Below the pieces are notes generated by a model. It worked only from the letters and a program-made list of their open reading frames with translations. It was not told the DNA's origin and ran no database searches. Positions 1 through 8,583 of a DNA stretch of 64,000 bases are shown here, in pieces (within the stretch, counting starts at the first letter, position 1; each line of letters opens with the position of its first letter). A program made the translations under genes and the position numbers. The DNA comes from Dokdonella_A sp049583635 (GTDB taxonomy: Bacteria > Pseudomonadota > Gammaproteobacteria > Xanthomonadales > Rhodanobacteraceae): positions 4,278-68,277 of the forward strand of contig JBAUWF010000035.1 of assembly GCA_049583635.1 (NCBI GenBank). The letters run 5' to 3'.

Positions 1-101
1 TAGGTCCCTCGCGGAACACGTTGGCGCCCCAGCGTGTTTCTCGCAAGGAGAGTACTGGATGCACTTCCATTGACAAGTGACTCGCCTGGCACAATGACTT
101 C

Positions 102-773
102 GTGAGCTCTCAATTGAACCAGCATCCTCATTACAAGGTTGAGTCGTGGTCCGACCACGGTGTGCGTTTCGTACCCTTTGTTGGGGGCGAATACGAAGAG
201 GGTCTCATCGATGGCTTGCGGGTATTGCTGCTCGGTGAGTCACACTACGGTAAACACGAAAAGGCCACTCGCGATCTGACGATCAGCGAGTTCGAAGACC
301 TGGCTCACGATATGCCCAAGATTTGGCATGGGTTTTGGGGGAAACTTCAACGTATCGCGGCACGTGACCCGAAACCATCGCAAGAAAAAGCCGGCGTCGC
401 GTGGCGACACATCGCATTTGCCAACTTCGTACAGCAACTCGCGGGCGAACGGCCGCGCCAACGACCTGACCGTGCAGCGTGGAAAACCGGCAATGACGCA
501 TTGCCCGTCATGCTGGATCGCCTGCAACCCAACGCTGTGCTCATCCTTGGCAAAGGAACGTGGGACCACGTCAAGGTGGGCGACTACGATGGTTCTTCGA
601 TTCAAGCACGCGAGTCCCGAAAATCCGAGAGAGAGATATGGCGACTGCCGCACGCAGGAGGGCATGCCCTGTCGACTTGGGTCTATCACCCCTCCGCAAA
701 TCGCGACACCATCCAGACGTCGATTGATGTTTTCTCGGAATTGCTAGAGCGCGCACGCGACACGTCGCGTTAA
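102..773 (+). CDS. Uracil-DNA-glycosylase-fold-like hypothetical protein
   Basis: A 223-residue soluble protein with no signal peptide or membrane segment. Three landmarks resemble the uracil-DNA glycosylase superfamily: an LLLGESHYG strand-loop near residues 43-51 (where UDGs have GE-P-G), a hydrophobic AVLILGKGTW strand near residues 144-153, and a late HPSA tetrapeptide. The catalytic set of a canonical UDG cannot be confirmed, so glycosylase activity is only a possibility. The start is a GTG with very little leader after a TTGACA-like hexamer. It converges on the WYL regulator gene, the two overlapping by 4 bp. It could also be a small protein of a mobile or defence module that merely shares the fold. 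Confidence 0.6.
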   Translation: MSSQLNQHPHYKVESWSDHGVRFVPFVGGEYEEGLIDGLRVLLLGESHYGKHEKATRDLTISEFEDLAHDMPKIWHGFWGKLQRIAARDPKPSQEKAGVAWRHIAFANFVQQLAGERPRQRPDRAAWKTGNDALPVMLDRLQPNAVLILGKGTWDHVKVGDYDGSSIQARESRKSEREIWRLPHAGGHALSTWVYHPSANRDTIQTSIDVFSELLERARDTSR

Positions 774-1777
774 ACCTTACGCCGATAGTTTGCGATCGCC
801 TCGAGCAAATCCTGCCTGAGCGCGCGCCGCAGCGCCGCCGGCTTGCATACCTCAACCTGACTGCCGAACGCCAGCAGCCACCAGCGCAGGCGGTCATCAT
901 CCTCGACGGTCGCGGTCACCTCGACGCGCGCTCCACTCTCGATCGGACGCCACGTCTGATCTTTCGACAGCGGGGTTTCCCGGAGGTGCTCCGCCGCCGC
1001 CTCAGCGAAACGAACGACGAGACGTATCGAGCCACGCGAATGCAGTCGCACACCTTCGCCCTGCGCGTACGCGGCGAAATCGAAACCTGCCGTCTCACGA
1101 CGAGGCTCGTCGGACTCAGTGACGTCGGTCAGACGATGCAAAGCCAATTGGCGCACGTCGTCGTAGTCGAACAGCGTGCAAGCAAGATAGAGCACGGGAC
1201 CGCGAACGATCAGGCCCAACGGATGAATACGCATCCGTTTCGCCGCGGCGCTGCCCTTGGCCCGATAGCGACCCTCGATGCAGTGCTTGCGTGCCAAAGC
1301 CATCTGGACTGTTGTCAATACCGAAGGCGCAATCTTCGGTGGCAATAACGGCAACGCCACCGGCACCACCGCGGTGCGCCGGTGCCAGTCCTTCCACCCG
1401 GAGTAGGCAACAGCACGCTCGGCCGCCTCGAACACCGGTAGCAGATCCTTGTGCAGATTCTGCGGCAGCAGGCTGCGCAAATGCGTCCTAGCCAGCAGCA
1501 AGGCCACTGACTGCGAAGGCGTGAGTCGCGGCGTGCACTCAAAGCTCGCGTCCTTCATCCAGCTCCAACCGTAGGGCTTGCTGCGATCATCCAGAGTCAG
1601 GGGGAAGCGCGCAGACAAGATATGCAGGTCGCGCTCGATCGTGCGGCGTGAAGTGTGGTAGCCCTCATCGCGCAGGCGTTCGGCCAGTTCCGCGGCAGTC
1701 ATCGCATACGGCGTGCGCGGAATTGCGCGCAACATTGCCCATTGGCGGGCCAGGGTCTGACCTGAGGTTTCGCGCAT
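770..1777 (-). CDS. WYL-domain transcriptional regulator (DeoR-like HTH)
   Basis: 335 residues. The N-terminal ~65 residues form a winged HTH of the DeoR/HTH_11 type (AELAERLRDEGYHTSRRTIERDL is the recognition region, RTIERDL its core). The C-terminal half is a WYL domain (GPVLYLACTLFDYDDVRQLALHRL, the WYL tripeptide replaced by LYL) followed by the WCX extension (DDRLRWWLLAFGSQVEV). WYL proteins sense a ligand, often nucleic-acid related, and repress or activate adjacent genes. This one is divergent from a tandem AAA+ ATPase gene, and a perfect inverted repeat sits between them, which fits autoregulation plus control of the ATPase. The family assignment is firm; target and ligand are inferred or unknown. 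Confidence 0.85.
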   Translation of the reverse strand: MRETSGQTLARQWAMLRAIPRTPYAMTAAELAERLRDEGYHTSRRTIERDLHILSARFPLTLDDRSKPYGWSWMKDASFECTPRLTPSQSVALLLARTHLRSLLPQNLHKDLLPVFEAAERAVAYSGWKDWHRRTAVVPVALPLLPPKIAPSVLTTVQMALARKHCIEGRYRAKGSAAAKRMRIHPLGLIVRGPVLYLACTLFDYDDVRQLALHRLTDVTESDEPRRETAGFDFAAYAQGEGVRLHSRGSIRLVVRFAEAAAEHLRETPLSKDQTWRPIESGARVEVTATVEDDDRLRWWLLAFGSQVEVCKPAALRRALRQDLLEAIANYRRKV

Positions 1778-1845
1778 CGCGTTACCTGTTGCGTTCTTCG
1801 AATCAGTCGATCGATCCGGTATATCAGGGCTTCAGTATGCCAGTT

Positions 1846-1870
1846 TCATGCGACACCCGTTGTCGCATGA
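1846..1870. promoter_or_regulatory. Perfect inverted repeat, candidate WYL-regulator operator
   Basis: TCATGCGACA (1846-1855) and its exact reverse complement TGTCGCATGA (1861-1870) flank a 5-base spacer, midway in the 133-bp gap between the divergent WYL regulator and AAA+ ATPase genes. No T-tract follows, so a terminator is unlikely. WYL regulators such as BrxR/CapW types bind inverted repeats in their own divergent promoters; assigning this repeat to this regulator is inference. Confidence 0.6.
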
Positions 1871-1910
1871 TCCGGGACAATGAATACGACCCGAAGCATG
1901 AGCGCCAGAC

Positions 1911-4004
1911 ATGACTCGCCAAACCGCGGCACCTTCCGAGCCTCCCAAGCCGTGTAGATCGCTGCTTCGGACTCACGATCTCGGCACGTTGTGGTTGCTG
2001 CGATTGCTGGTGCGACTCGGTGGATTTGCGGCATTGATGGACTCGCGCAATGTCGCAGCCCGCGATGGCCTGTTCAAGCGGTTGCGGGTGATACAACCTT
2101 TGGGCAAGCCGGAAGAGCGTGAAGCCGAGCGCCTCCATCATGAGCTGACCGCGACGCTGGCCTGGATGGAACAGCGTGCTGCGCGTTACCGCCTTGCTCC
2201 GCGTTTCAGGTCCAATCTGGCTTTGCTCGGCCGGCAGTTTGCGTTGAGCTTCACCGAGCAAAACGTCCTTGCACTTGCCGTATTGATGCGCGCCGATGAG
2301 GACTTCTTTACGGCCGCGAGCTTTGCCAGATCGCAGGTGAATGTGGCTGAACAGCTCAGCTCCATCACGGCGTTGCCGCAGCGCTATCTGAGCAAGGCCA
2401 TCGCACCGAATGGTAATTTGCGTCGTTCCGGGCTATTGCAGGTCACCGGCGGCGGAAGCCCCGCACAGAATCTCAAGTTGCAGCGCGGCAGCATGCGCAC
2501 GCTGGCGACCACTCGCCTGAAAAGCGTCGACGGTCTGTTTGAATCGTTCCTGCATCCATCGCCGGCAGCGACACTGCCGCGCAGCGCCTACGAACATCTG
2601 CATACCGGATATGACCTTGTTTGCGGGTTGATTGCCGAGGCGCTCGCGTCAGGGCGGATCGGCGTGAACATTCTGCTGCACGGCCCTCCCGGTACCGGCA
2701 AGACCGAGCTGACCCGCACCATCGCCGCTGAACTCGGCGTTCCGCTCTTTGAAGTTTCCTCGATTGACGACGACGGCGATCCGCTGAATCCCCGCTGCCG
2801 CTTGGCGGGCGCCGCAACCGCGCAACGTCTGCTTGCCGGACGTCAGGCAGCACTCGTCTTCGATGAGGTCGATGCGATCTTCAATGACGGCAGTCGTTTC
2901 GCCGGCAAGCCGTCGACGGCCGAAACTGCCAAGGCCTGGGTCAATACGCTTCTGGAACGAACACCGATTCCGACCCTCTGGGTGGGCAATGACGTCAGCG
3001 GCATCGATCCCGCGTTTCTGCGCCGCTTCGATCTCGTGCTCGAAGCGACCACACCTCCACTGCGGCAGCGCATACAGCTACTCGAACGTGTCTGCGGGAG
3101 AGCGGCTGGCGAAGTTGATTTGCGTCGCCTCGCGCACTCCGAAGCAATCACGCCGGGAGTGCTTTCGCGCGCTGCCTGTGTGGCACGACGCATCCACATA
3201 TCTGGTCAAACCACACCTGGCGTGATCGAGCACGTCCTGGACGGAACATTGTCCGCTCAGGGACATCCAACGGTACGCCTGGCTGCGCGTAGCCTCCCGC
3301 CGAGCAATTACGATCCGCTCTACTGCAACGCGAGCGAGGACCTCCGAGAACTCGCGCGCGGATTGGTTACGATGCAGTCAGGGCGCCTCTGTTTGTACGG
3401 GCCGCCGGGCACCGGCAAAACCGCATTAGGCTATTGGCTCGCCAAGCAGCTCGACAAGCCGCTGGTTCTCAAGGGAGCTTCAGACCTCCTGAGTCCGTTG
3501 GTCGGAGTAATGGAGCGCAACGTCGCGCGCGCGTTCGAACAGGCCGCTCGCGGCGATGCGATTCTCCAAGTCGACGAGATCGACAGCTTTTTGCACGATC
3601 GCGCCCAGGCGCGCCAGAGTTGGGAGGTCAGTCAGGTCAACGAGTTTCTCACTCAACTGGAAGGATTCGGCGGCATTTTCATCGCGTCCACCAATCTGAT
3701 CGAGCGCATCGATCACGCGGCAATGCGCCGATTCGACTACAAAATCAGGATCGGTTATCTGCGCCAAGATCAGGTCATGGCAATGCTTCAACGTCTGTGC
3801 GACGAGCTCGGCATTGAACTCGAGGCCGGCGATGAAGTTCATCGATTGCTCGGAGATCTGGATCGATTGACGCCCGGCGATTTCTCGGTCATTCGGCGGC
3901 AGCACAAATTGAGACCCTTCGGATCAGTCGAAAGCATCATCCGGTCGCTGCGTGAGGAGCAGACGTTGAAGGGCCACGCGCCTTGCAGGATAGGATTTGT
4001 ATGA
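1911..4004 (+). CDS. Tandem AAA+ ATPase
   Basis: 697 residues with an N-terminal ~200-residue region of unknown fold and two AAA+ modules. Module 1 has Walker A GPPGTGKTE near residue 258, Walker B LVFDEVDAIF near 315-320, and an LRRFD arginine-finger region. Module 2 has Walker A GPPGTGKTA near residue 497, Walker B LQVDEID near 553, and STN sensor-1 followed by MRRFDYK. Both sites look intact, so a double-ring or remodelling ATPase of the FtsH/Cdc48 type is likely. There is no protease motif (no HEXXH) and no membrane segment. It is divergent from the WYL regulator across a 25-bp palindrome. Substrate unknown; a stress or defence role is speculation from the gene pairing. Confidence 0.85.
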   Translation: MTRQTAAPSEPPKPCRSLLRTHDLGTLWLLRLLVRLGGFAALMDSRNVAARDGLFKRLRVIQPLGKPEEREAERLHHELTATLAWMEQRAARYRLAPRFRSNLALLGRQFALSFTEQNVLALAVLMRADEDFFTAASFARSQVNVAEQLSSITALPQRYLSKAIAPNGNLRRSGLLQVTGGGSPAQNLKLQRGSMRTLATTRLKSVDGLFESFLHPSPAATLPRSAYEHLHTGYDLVCGLIAEALASGRIGVNILLHGPPGTGKTELTRTIAAELGVPLFEVSSIDDDGDPLNPRCRLAGAATAQRLLAGRQAALVFDEVDAIFNDGSRFAGKPSTAETAKAWVNTLLERTPIPTLWVGNDVSGIDPAFLRRFDLVLEATTPPLRQRIQLLERVCGRAAGEVDLRRLAHSEAITPGVLSRAACVARRIHISGQTTPGVIEHVLDGTLSAQGHPTVRLAARSLPPSNYDPLYCNASEDLRELARGLVTMQSGRLCLYGPPGTGKTALGYWLAKQLDKPLVLKGASDLLSPLVGVMERNVARAFEQAARGDAILQVDEIDSFLHDRAQARQSWEVSQVNEFLTQLEGFGGIFIASTNLIERIDHAAMRRFDYKIRIGYLRQDQVMAMLQRLCDELGIELEAGDEVHRLLGDLDRLTPGDFSVIRRQHKLRPFGSVESIIRSLREEQTLKGHAPCRIGFV

Positions 4005-4205
4005 GGGCGGCGGGCCGTGGGAGAAAGCCTTTGCTACCCGATGCGGAACCGCAAAGCTGGCCTCAGCCATCCAAGATCTCCGCGACCTGGCTCTTGCCTG
4101 CAAATCGACTTGCGCAGGGAACCCTCGTTCTGAGAGTCTCCACAAACGCTTGGTCTCGCTCAAGCTAGCCGGCTAGTTGTGATGAACTATCGCCATGCAT
4201 TCTGC

Positions 4206-4231
4206 CTTTGCCGACCGACGCAATGGCAAAG
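4206..4231. other. Short inverted repeat upstream of the acyl-CoA dehydrogenase gene
   Basis: CTTTGCC (4206-4212) and GGCAAAG (4225-4231) are perfect 7-bp complements with a 12-base loop, about 60 bp before the dehydrogenase start, in the 287-bp gap after the AAA+ gene. There is no T-tract. It may be an operator or chance; the rest of the gap shows no gene. Confidence 0.3.
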
Positions 4232-4291
4232 ACATGATTGCGGACTGCATCGGCCAACATACGAGACGCAGGCGCGTCAATGGAGAACAGC

Positions 4292-6082
4292 ATGAGCCAC
4301 TATACCGCTCCGCTTTCAGATCTGCGTTTTGCGCTGTATGACGTGATCGGCGTCGGTGCGTTGTTCGAACGCCTGCCCGGTTGCTCTGAAGCCACGCCCG
4401 ACGTGATCGATGCGGTGCTCGAGGAAGCGGCCCGCTTCACCGGGCAGGTCCTCGCCCCGTTGAATCTAAGCGGCGATCAGCAAGGCTGCCGGTTCGACGC
4501 GGCCAGCGCGAGCGTGGCGACACCGGACGGGTTCAAGGGCGCCTACGAGCAGTATGTTGCGAATGGATGGCCGGCCCTCACCTCGCCGCAGAAGTACGGC
4601 GGCCAGGATCTGCCCCATGTCCTCGGGGCTGCGGTCAAGGAAATGATCGATTCGGCCAACCTTGCCTGGGGCACCTATCCGCTGCTCTCGCACGGCGCAA
4701 CCGAAGCCCTGCTGCAGCACGGCGAGGAGTGGCAACGCGAGGTGTTTCTCAGACCCATCGTGGAGGGCCGCTGGACCGGCACGATGTGCCTGACCGAAGC
4801 GCATTGCGGCACCGATCTGGGCCTGCTCAAGACGCGCGCCGAGCCGGATGCCGACGGTGCCTACCGCATCAGCGGCACCAAGATCTTCATCACCGCCGGC
4901 GAGCACGATTTCTGCGAAAACATCGTGCATCTGGTGCTCGCGCGTCTGCCGGATGCACCGGCCGGCGTCAAGGGCATCTCGCTGTTCATCGTACCGAAGT
5001 TCAAGGTCGGCAAGGACGGAGCGCTCGGCGAGCGCAACACGCTGGCTTGCGGTTCGATCGAACACAAGATGGGACTCAAGGGATCGGCCACCTGCGTGAT
5101 GAACTTCGACGCCGCCCACGGCTGGCTGATCGGCGCGCCGAACCGCGGCCTGCAGGCGATGTTCACCATGATGAATACCGCGCGGCTTGCGGTAGGCATG
5201 CAGGGGCTCGCCCTGACCGAACGCGCGTATCAGAACGCACTGACCTACGCGCGCGAGCGCTTGCAGATGCGTGCGGCGGCAGGCCCGGCTTTCCCTGACC
5301 TGCCGGCCGATCCGCTGATCGTGCATCCCGACATCCGGCGCATGCTGCTGACGCAGAAGGCGTTCGCCGAAGGTGGCCGCGCGCTGGCGCTTTACGCCTA
5401 CTCGCTGGTCGATATCCAGCACCGATCAGACGACGCCGGTGAACGCCAGCGCGCCGAGGAGCTGGTGTCGTTCCTGACACCGATCGTCAAGGGCATGCTG
5501 ACCGAGACCGCCATCGAATGCACCTACGATGCGATGCAGATCTACGGAGGACAAGGCTACATCGCCGAACACGGCATCGAACAACTCGCACGCGATGCGC
5601 GCATCACCACGGTCTATGAGGGCACCACGCAAATCCAGGCGCTCGACCTGCTCGGGCGCAAGGTCATGCAGTTGCATGCGGTCGGCCTCAAGCATTTTCT
5701 CGAAGAGATCGCCGCGTTCTGCCAGACCCACAGCGACAATGCCGCACTCGGCGAATTCATCGCGCCGCTGGCGCTCGCCGCGAAGCAATGGAGCGACCTG
5801 ACCCGCGAAATCGGCGAGCGCGCCGCCCGGGATCCCGAAGAGATCGGCGTCGCGGCGGTCGATTATCTGTTCTATTCCGGCTACGTGGCACTCGCGTATT
5901 TCTGGGCCAGATCGGTGGTCGCTGCCGACACTTCCGCGCAATCGGCCACCGTTGGCGAAGCCAAGCGACATACCGCACGCTTCTATTTCGCGCGTATCCT
6001 GCCGCGCACCCATGCGCATGCCGCCGCCATCCGCGCCGATGCCGCCAGCGTGATGGGAATGCCGGACGCCCAGTTCGACTGA
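4292..6082 (+). CDS. Acyl-CoA dehydrogenase (with C-terminal extension domain)
   Basis: 596 residues from the chosen ATG, which has GGAG six bases upstream; the frame is open further upstream, but that stretch lacks a good start. It has the N-terminal, middle (CLTEAHCGTDLG and TGTKIFITAGEHD, FAD/substrate contacts) and C-terminal domains of the acyl-CoA dehydrogenase family. The catalytic glutamate is in VYEGTTQIQ near residue 443. An extra C-terminal ~130-residue domain is as in the ~600-residue subgroup often named FadE5/AcdA-like. It oxidises acyl-CoA to enoyl-CoA, passing electrons to ETF. It stands alone with no beta-oxidation neighbours, so chain-length preference cannot be read. Confidence 0.92.
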   Translation: MSHYTAPLSDLRFALYDVIGVGALFERLPGCSEATPDVIDAVLEEAARFTGQVLAPLNLSGDQQGCRFDAASASVATPDGFKGAYEQYVANGWPALTSPQKYGGQDLPHVLGAAVKEMIDSANLAWGTYPLLSHGATEALLQHGEEWQREVFLRPIVEGRWTGTMCLTEAHCGTDLGLLKTRAEPDADGAYRISGTKIFITAGEHDFCENIVHLVLARLPDAPAGVKGISLFIVPKFKVGKDGALGERNTLACGSIEHKMGLKGSATCVMNFDAAHGWLIGAPNRGLQAMFTMMNTARLAVGMQGLALTERAYQNALTYARERLQMRAAAGPAFPDLPADPLIVHPDIRRMLLTQKAFAEGGRALALYAYSLVDIQHRSDDAGERQRAEELVSFLTPIVKGMLTETAIECTYDAMQIYGGQGYIAEHGIEQLARDARITTVYEGTTQIQALDLLGRKVMQLHAVGLKHFLEEIAAFCQTHSDNAALGEFIAPLALAAKQWSDLTREIGERAARDPEEIGVAAVDYLFYSGYVALAYFWARSVVAADTSAQSATVGEAKRHTARFYFARILPRTHAHAAAIRADAASVMGMPDAQFD

Positions 6083-6309
6083 ATCGAGCCGTCCGACGAT
6101 CGGATGTGAACGCGGCTCCGTGGCGCGGGGATGCTGCGCGACGGATACACGCTATCGCACGTCAAGTTCCGTAGCTGAAACTGTCGATGCGCTCGTTCCC
6201 CTTTCATCTTGCCTGCCTCTTCGAACGCATCGTCACGCCGCTGTTGCGCGCAGCGAACTGATTCGCGTTCCAAGAAACAGCATTGGCAGGTCGAAGGCAA
6301 CGCGAATGA

Positions 6310-7581
6310 CTACAAGGTTTGCGTCGCGCCTTGCGGCGCGTCCTGCGGTTGGGATTCGAGCCGCTGGCGCCGACGCAAGGTCGGGAACATCAACATCCAC
6401 AGTCCGACCACGACCAGAGTGCCGACGCCGCCGATCAAGGTCGCGCCGACCGCGCCGACCCAGGCTGCGAGCATGCCCGATTCGAACTCGCCAAGCTGGT
6501 TGGAGGTATTGATGAAGATCGAGTTGACCGCGCTCACCCGGCCGCGGACATCGTCCGGTGTTTCGAGCTGTACCAGCGCGCCGCGAATGACCATGCTGAC
6601 CATGTCGAACGCGCCGAGCGCGAACAGCGCGGCGAGCGACAGCCACAACACATGTGAAAGTGCAAAAATCAACGTTGCGACACCGAAGGCCGCGACCGAG
6701 GCAAACATGATCGAACCGACATGCCGCTGCATCATGTGGCGCGCGAGCCACACCGACACCGCGAGCGCGCCGACGGCCGGCGCCGCGCGCAAGAGGCCGA
6801 GGCCCCACGGGCCGGTATGCAGAATGTCACGCGCGAAGATCGGCAGCAACGCGGTCGCGCCGCCGAGCAGTACCGCGAACAGATCCAGCGAGATCACGCC
6901 GAGCACGACCGGCCGCGCACGAATGAACGCGACACCGGCAAACAGCGTCTTCAGCGTCGCCGGCTCGCGCCGCGGCGGCACATGGTCGTAGCGTAAACGC
7001 GACATCAGCGCCAGCGATACCACATACAACGCGGCGGCGATGCCGTAGACCACATCGGGGCCGGCCACGTACAGGAATCCGCCGACTGCGGGGCCGGCGA
7101 TCATCGCAATCTGCCCGGCGGACGCATTCAACGCCATCGCGCGCGGCAGGATGCGTTCCGGAACCAGCCCAGGCACCATCGAGACCCGGGTCGGAAACTC
7201 GACCGCCTTGGCCACGCCGATCAGAAAAATCAGTACGAGGATATGCACTTCGCCGAGCCGGCCGAGTGCACTGCCGATCGCGAGCAGCGCAATGGCGATC
7301 CATTCGAGTAACTGGCACAACATCACGACACGCCGTCGATCGAACTGATCGGCGATATGCCCGCCCGGCAGCGCCAGCAGCAGCGACGGCACGAACTGCA
7401 CCAGGCCGACCAGACCGAGATCGAACGCGCGGCCGGTCAGCGCGTAGATCTGCCAACCCACGGCGACCGACAACATCTGGAATCCGAAGCCTGATGCGAG
7501 GCGCGCTGACCAAAACTGCAAAAAGGCAGGATGATGACGCAACGAATCAGCGGCGCCGACGGTGGATGAGTCTTCGGGCAT
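6310..7581 (-). CDS. MFS transporter, EntS-like exporter family
   Basis: 423 residues with about 12 hydrophobic segments and the MFS loop motif GGHIADQFDRRRVVM after TM2, as in the enterobactin-exporter (EntS/MFS_3) family. N-terminal text (HHPAFLQFWSARLASGFGFQMLSVAVGWQIY) is typical of that family. It is likely an inner-membrane proton-driven exporter of a small molecule; no siderophore genes adjoin it, so the substrate is unknown. It lies 210 bp downstream of the zinc-permease gene on the same strand, probably as a separate unit or a loosely coupled last gene, and converges on the acyl-CoA dehydrogenase across ~225 bp without recognisable genes. Confidence 0.85.
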   Translation of the reverse strand: MPEDSSTVGAADSLRHHPAFLQFWSARLASGFGFQMLSVAVGWQIYALTGRAFDLGLVGLVQFVPSLLLALPGGHIADQFDRRRVVMLCQLLEWIAIALLAIGSALGRLGEVHILVLIFLIGVAKAVEFPTRVSMVPGLVPERILPRAMALNASAGQIAMIAGPAVGGFLYVAGPDVVYGIAAALYVVSLALMSRLRYDHVPPRREPATLKTLFAGVAFIRARPVVLGVISLDLFAVLLGGATALLPIFARDILHTGPWGLGLLRAAPAVGALAVSVWLARHMMQRHVGSIMFASVAAFGVATLIFALSHVLWLSLAALFALGAFDMVSMVIRGALVQLETPDDVRGRVSAVNSIFINTSNQLGEFESGMLAAWVGAVGATLIGGVGTLVVVGLWMLMFPTLRRRQRLESQPQDAPQGATQTL

Positions 7582-7791
7582 GGACTAATTCGGATAAAAG
7601 GGCGAATGGTTCGAGGCGCCGGCCGGACTGACCGACACGCGATCGCGCACCCAGCATGCCACGCGAATCGTCCGTTTGTCGTGAGGGAATCGCAGTGGGA
7701 ACGAGTTGTTCGCACCTCGATACGATTCGCCAGGTCAAACCGGGTACACGTGACTGCGAGGATGCCTGACGGCCGGCGGCCTGTACCGCGG

Positions 7792-8583
7792 TTACCGAGG
7801 GGTCGTAACTGCCTTTCCGGCGTTTCCGCGGCGCACCCGAGGAAGCGCTTGCGCTGCGATACCGCAGGCTGCAAGGGTCCATACGATCAGCGCGCCGCTC
7901 GGCAGGTCGAGCACGGCCGACAGTACGAGGCCGACGATGTAACCGGCGATGCCGATCGCGTAGGCCGCGCCCATGCGCGCCTTGCCATCCATGTTCGACG
8001 TCGCGAGCGCCGGAACAATCAGGCTCGCAAACACCAGATAGACACCGACCAGTTGCACCGACACCGTGATCGCGATCGCGAATACGGCGTAGAACGCAAG
8101 GCCGACAAGGCGGTCGCGACGCCACGCGAGCAGTGCAAGCAACGCGGCCGAGATCAACGCGGACGGAATCAATTGCGCGAAGTTGACCCAGAGAATCTGT
8201 CCAACCAGCAGGTTCTTCAGATGTTCGCCGCCGTGCGGGTTGTTGGCCAGCAGCAGCAGGGCACCGGTCGCGGCCAGCACGAACAGGGTGCCGATCAGCG
8301 GCTCCTGCAGACGCGGCCAGCGCCGATCGGTAAAGCTGAGCAGTGCGCCGCCGATCAGCGCGGCAGCGGCCGCGGCAAGCTGGACCGCCCACCCGTTCTG
8401 ATCGACCTCGAAGAACTGGGCCCCGATGACCCCGAGCGCGGCGACCTGCGCAATGGCAAGGTCGATGAAGATGATGCCGCGCTTGAGCACCTGCTGGCCG
8501 AGCGGCACGTGCGTCGCAAGCACGATCAGGCCGGCGAGGCCGGCCGGTCCGAGTATCGTGATGTCGAGGCCCGACAGATTCAT
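7792..8583 (-). CDS. znuB: Zinc/manganese ABC transporter permease (ZnuB-like)
   Basis: 263 residues, with 7-8 predicted hydrophobic helices and the ABC-3 permease pattern (GIIFIDLAIAQVAALGVI, then AYAIGIAGYIVGLVLSAVLDLPSGALIV near the end). The ABC-3 family imports Zn2+, Mn2+ or Fe2+ across the inner membrane with a ZnuA-type binding protein and a ZnuC ATPase. Its ATG overlaps the stop of the binding-protein gene (ATGA), so the two are translationally coupled. No ATPase gene follows. Zinc as substrate is inferred from the candidate Zur box at the head of the operon. Confidence 0.85.
   Translation of the reverse strand: MNLSGLDITILGPAGLAGLIVLATHVPLGQQVLKRGIIFIDLAIAQVAALGVIGAQFFEVDQNGWAVQLAAAAAALIGGALLSFTDRRWPRLQEPLIGTLFVLAATGALLLLANNPHGGEHLKNLLVGQILWVNFAQLIPSALISAALLALLAWRRDRLVGLAFYAVFAIAITVSVQLVGVYLVFASLIVPALATSNMDGKARMGAAYAIGIAGYIVGLVLSAVLDLPSGALIVWTLAACGIAAQALPRVRRGNAGKAVTTPR

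Noticed and set aside
70..95. TTGACA ... CACAAT promoter before the first gene
   Set aside because: The spacing is only 14 bases, too short for a sigma-70 promoter.
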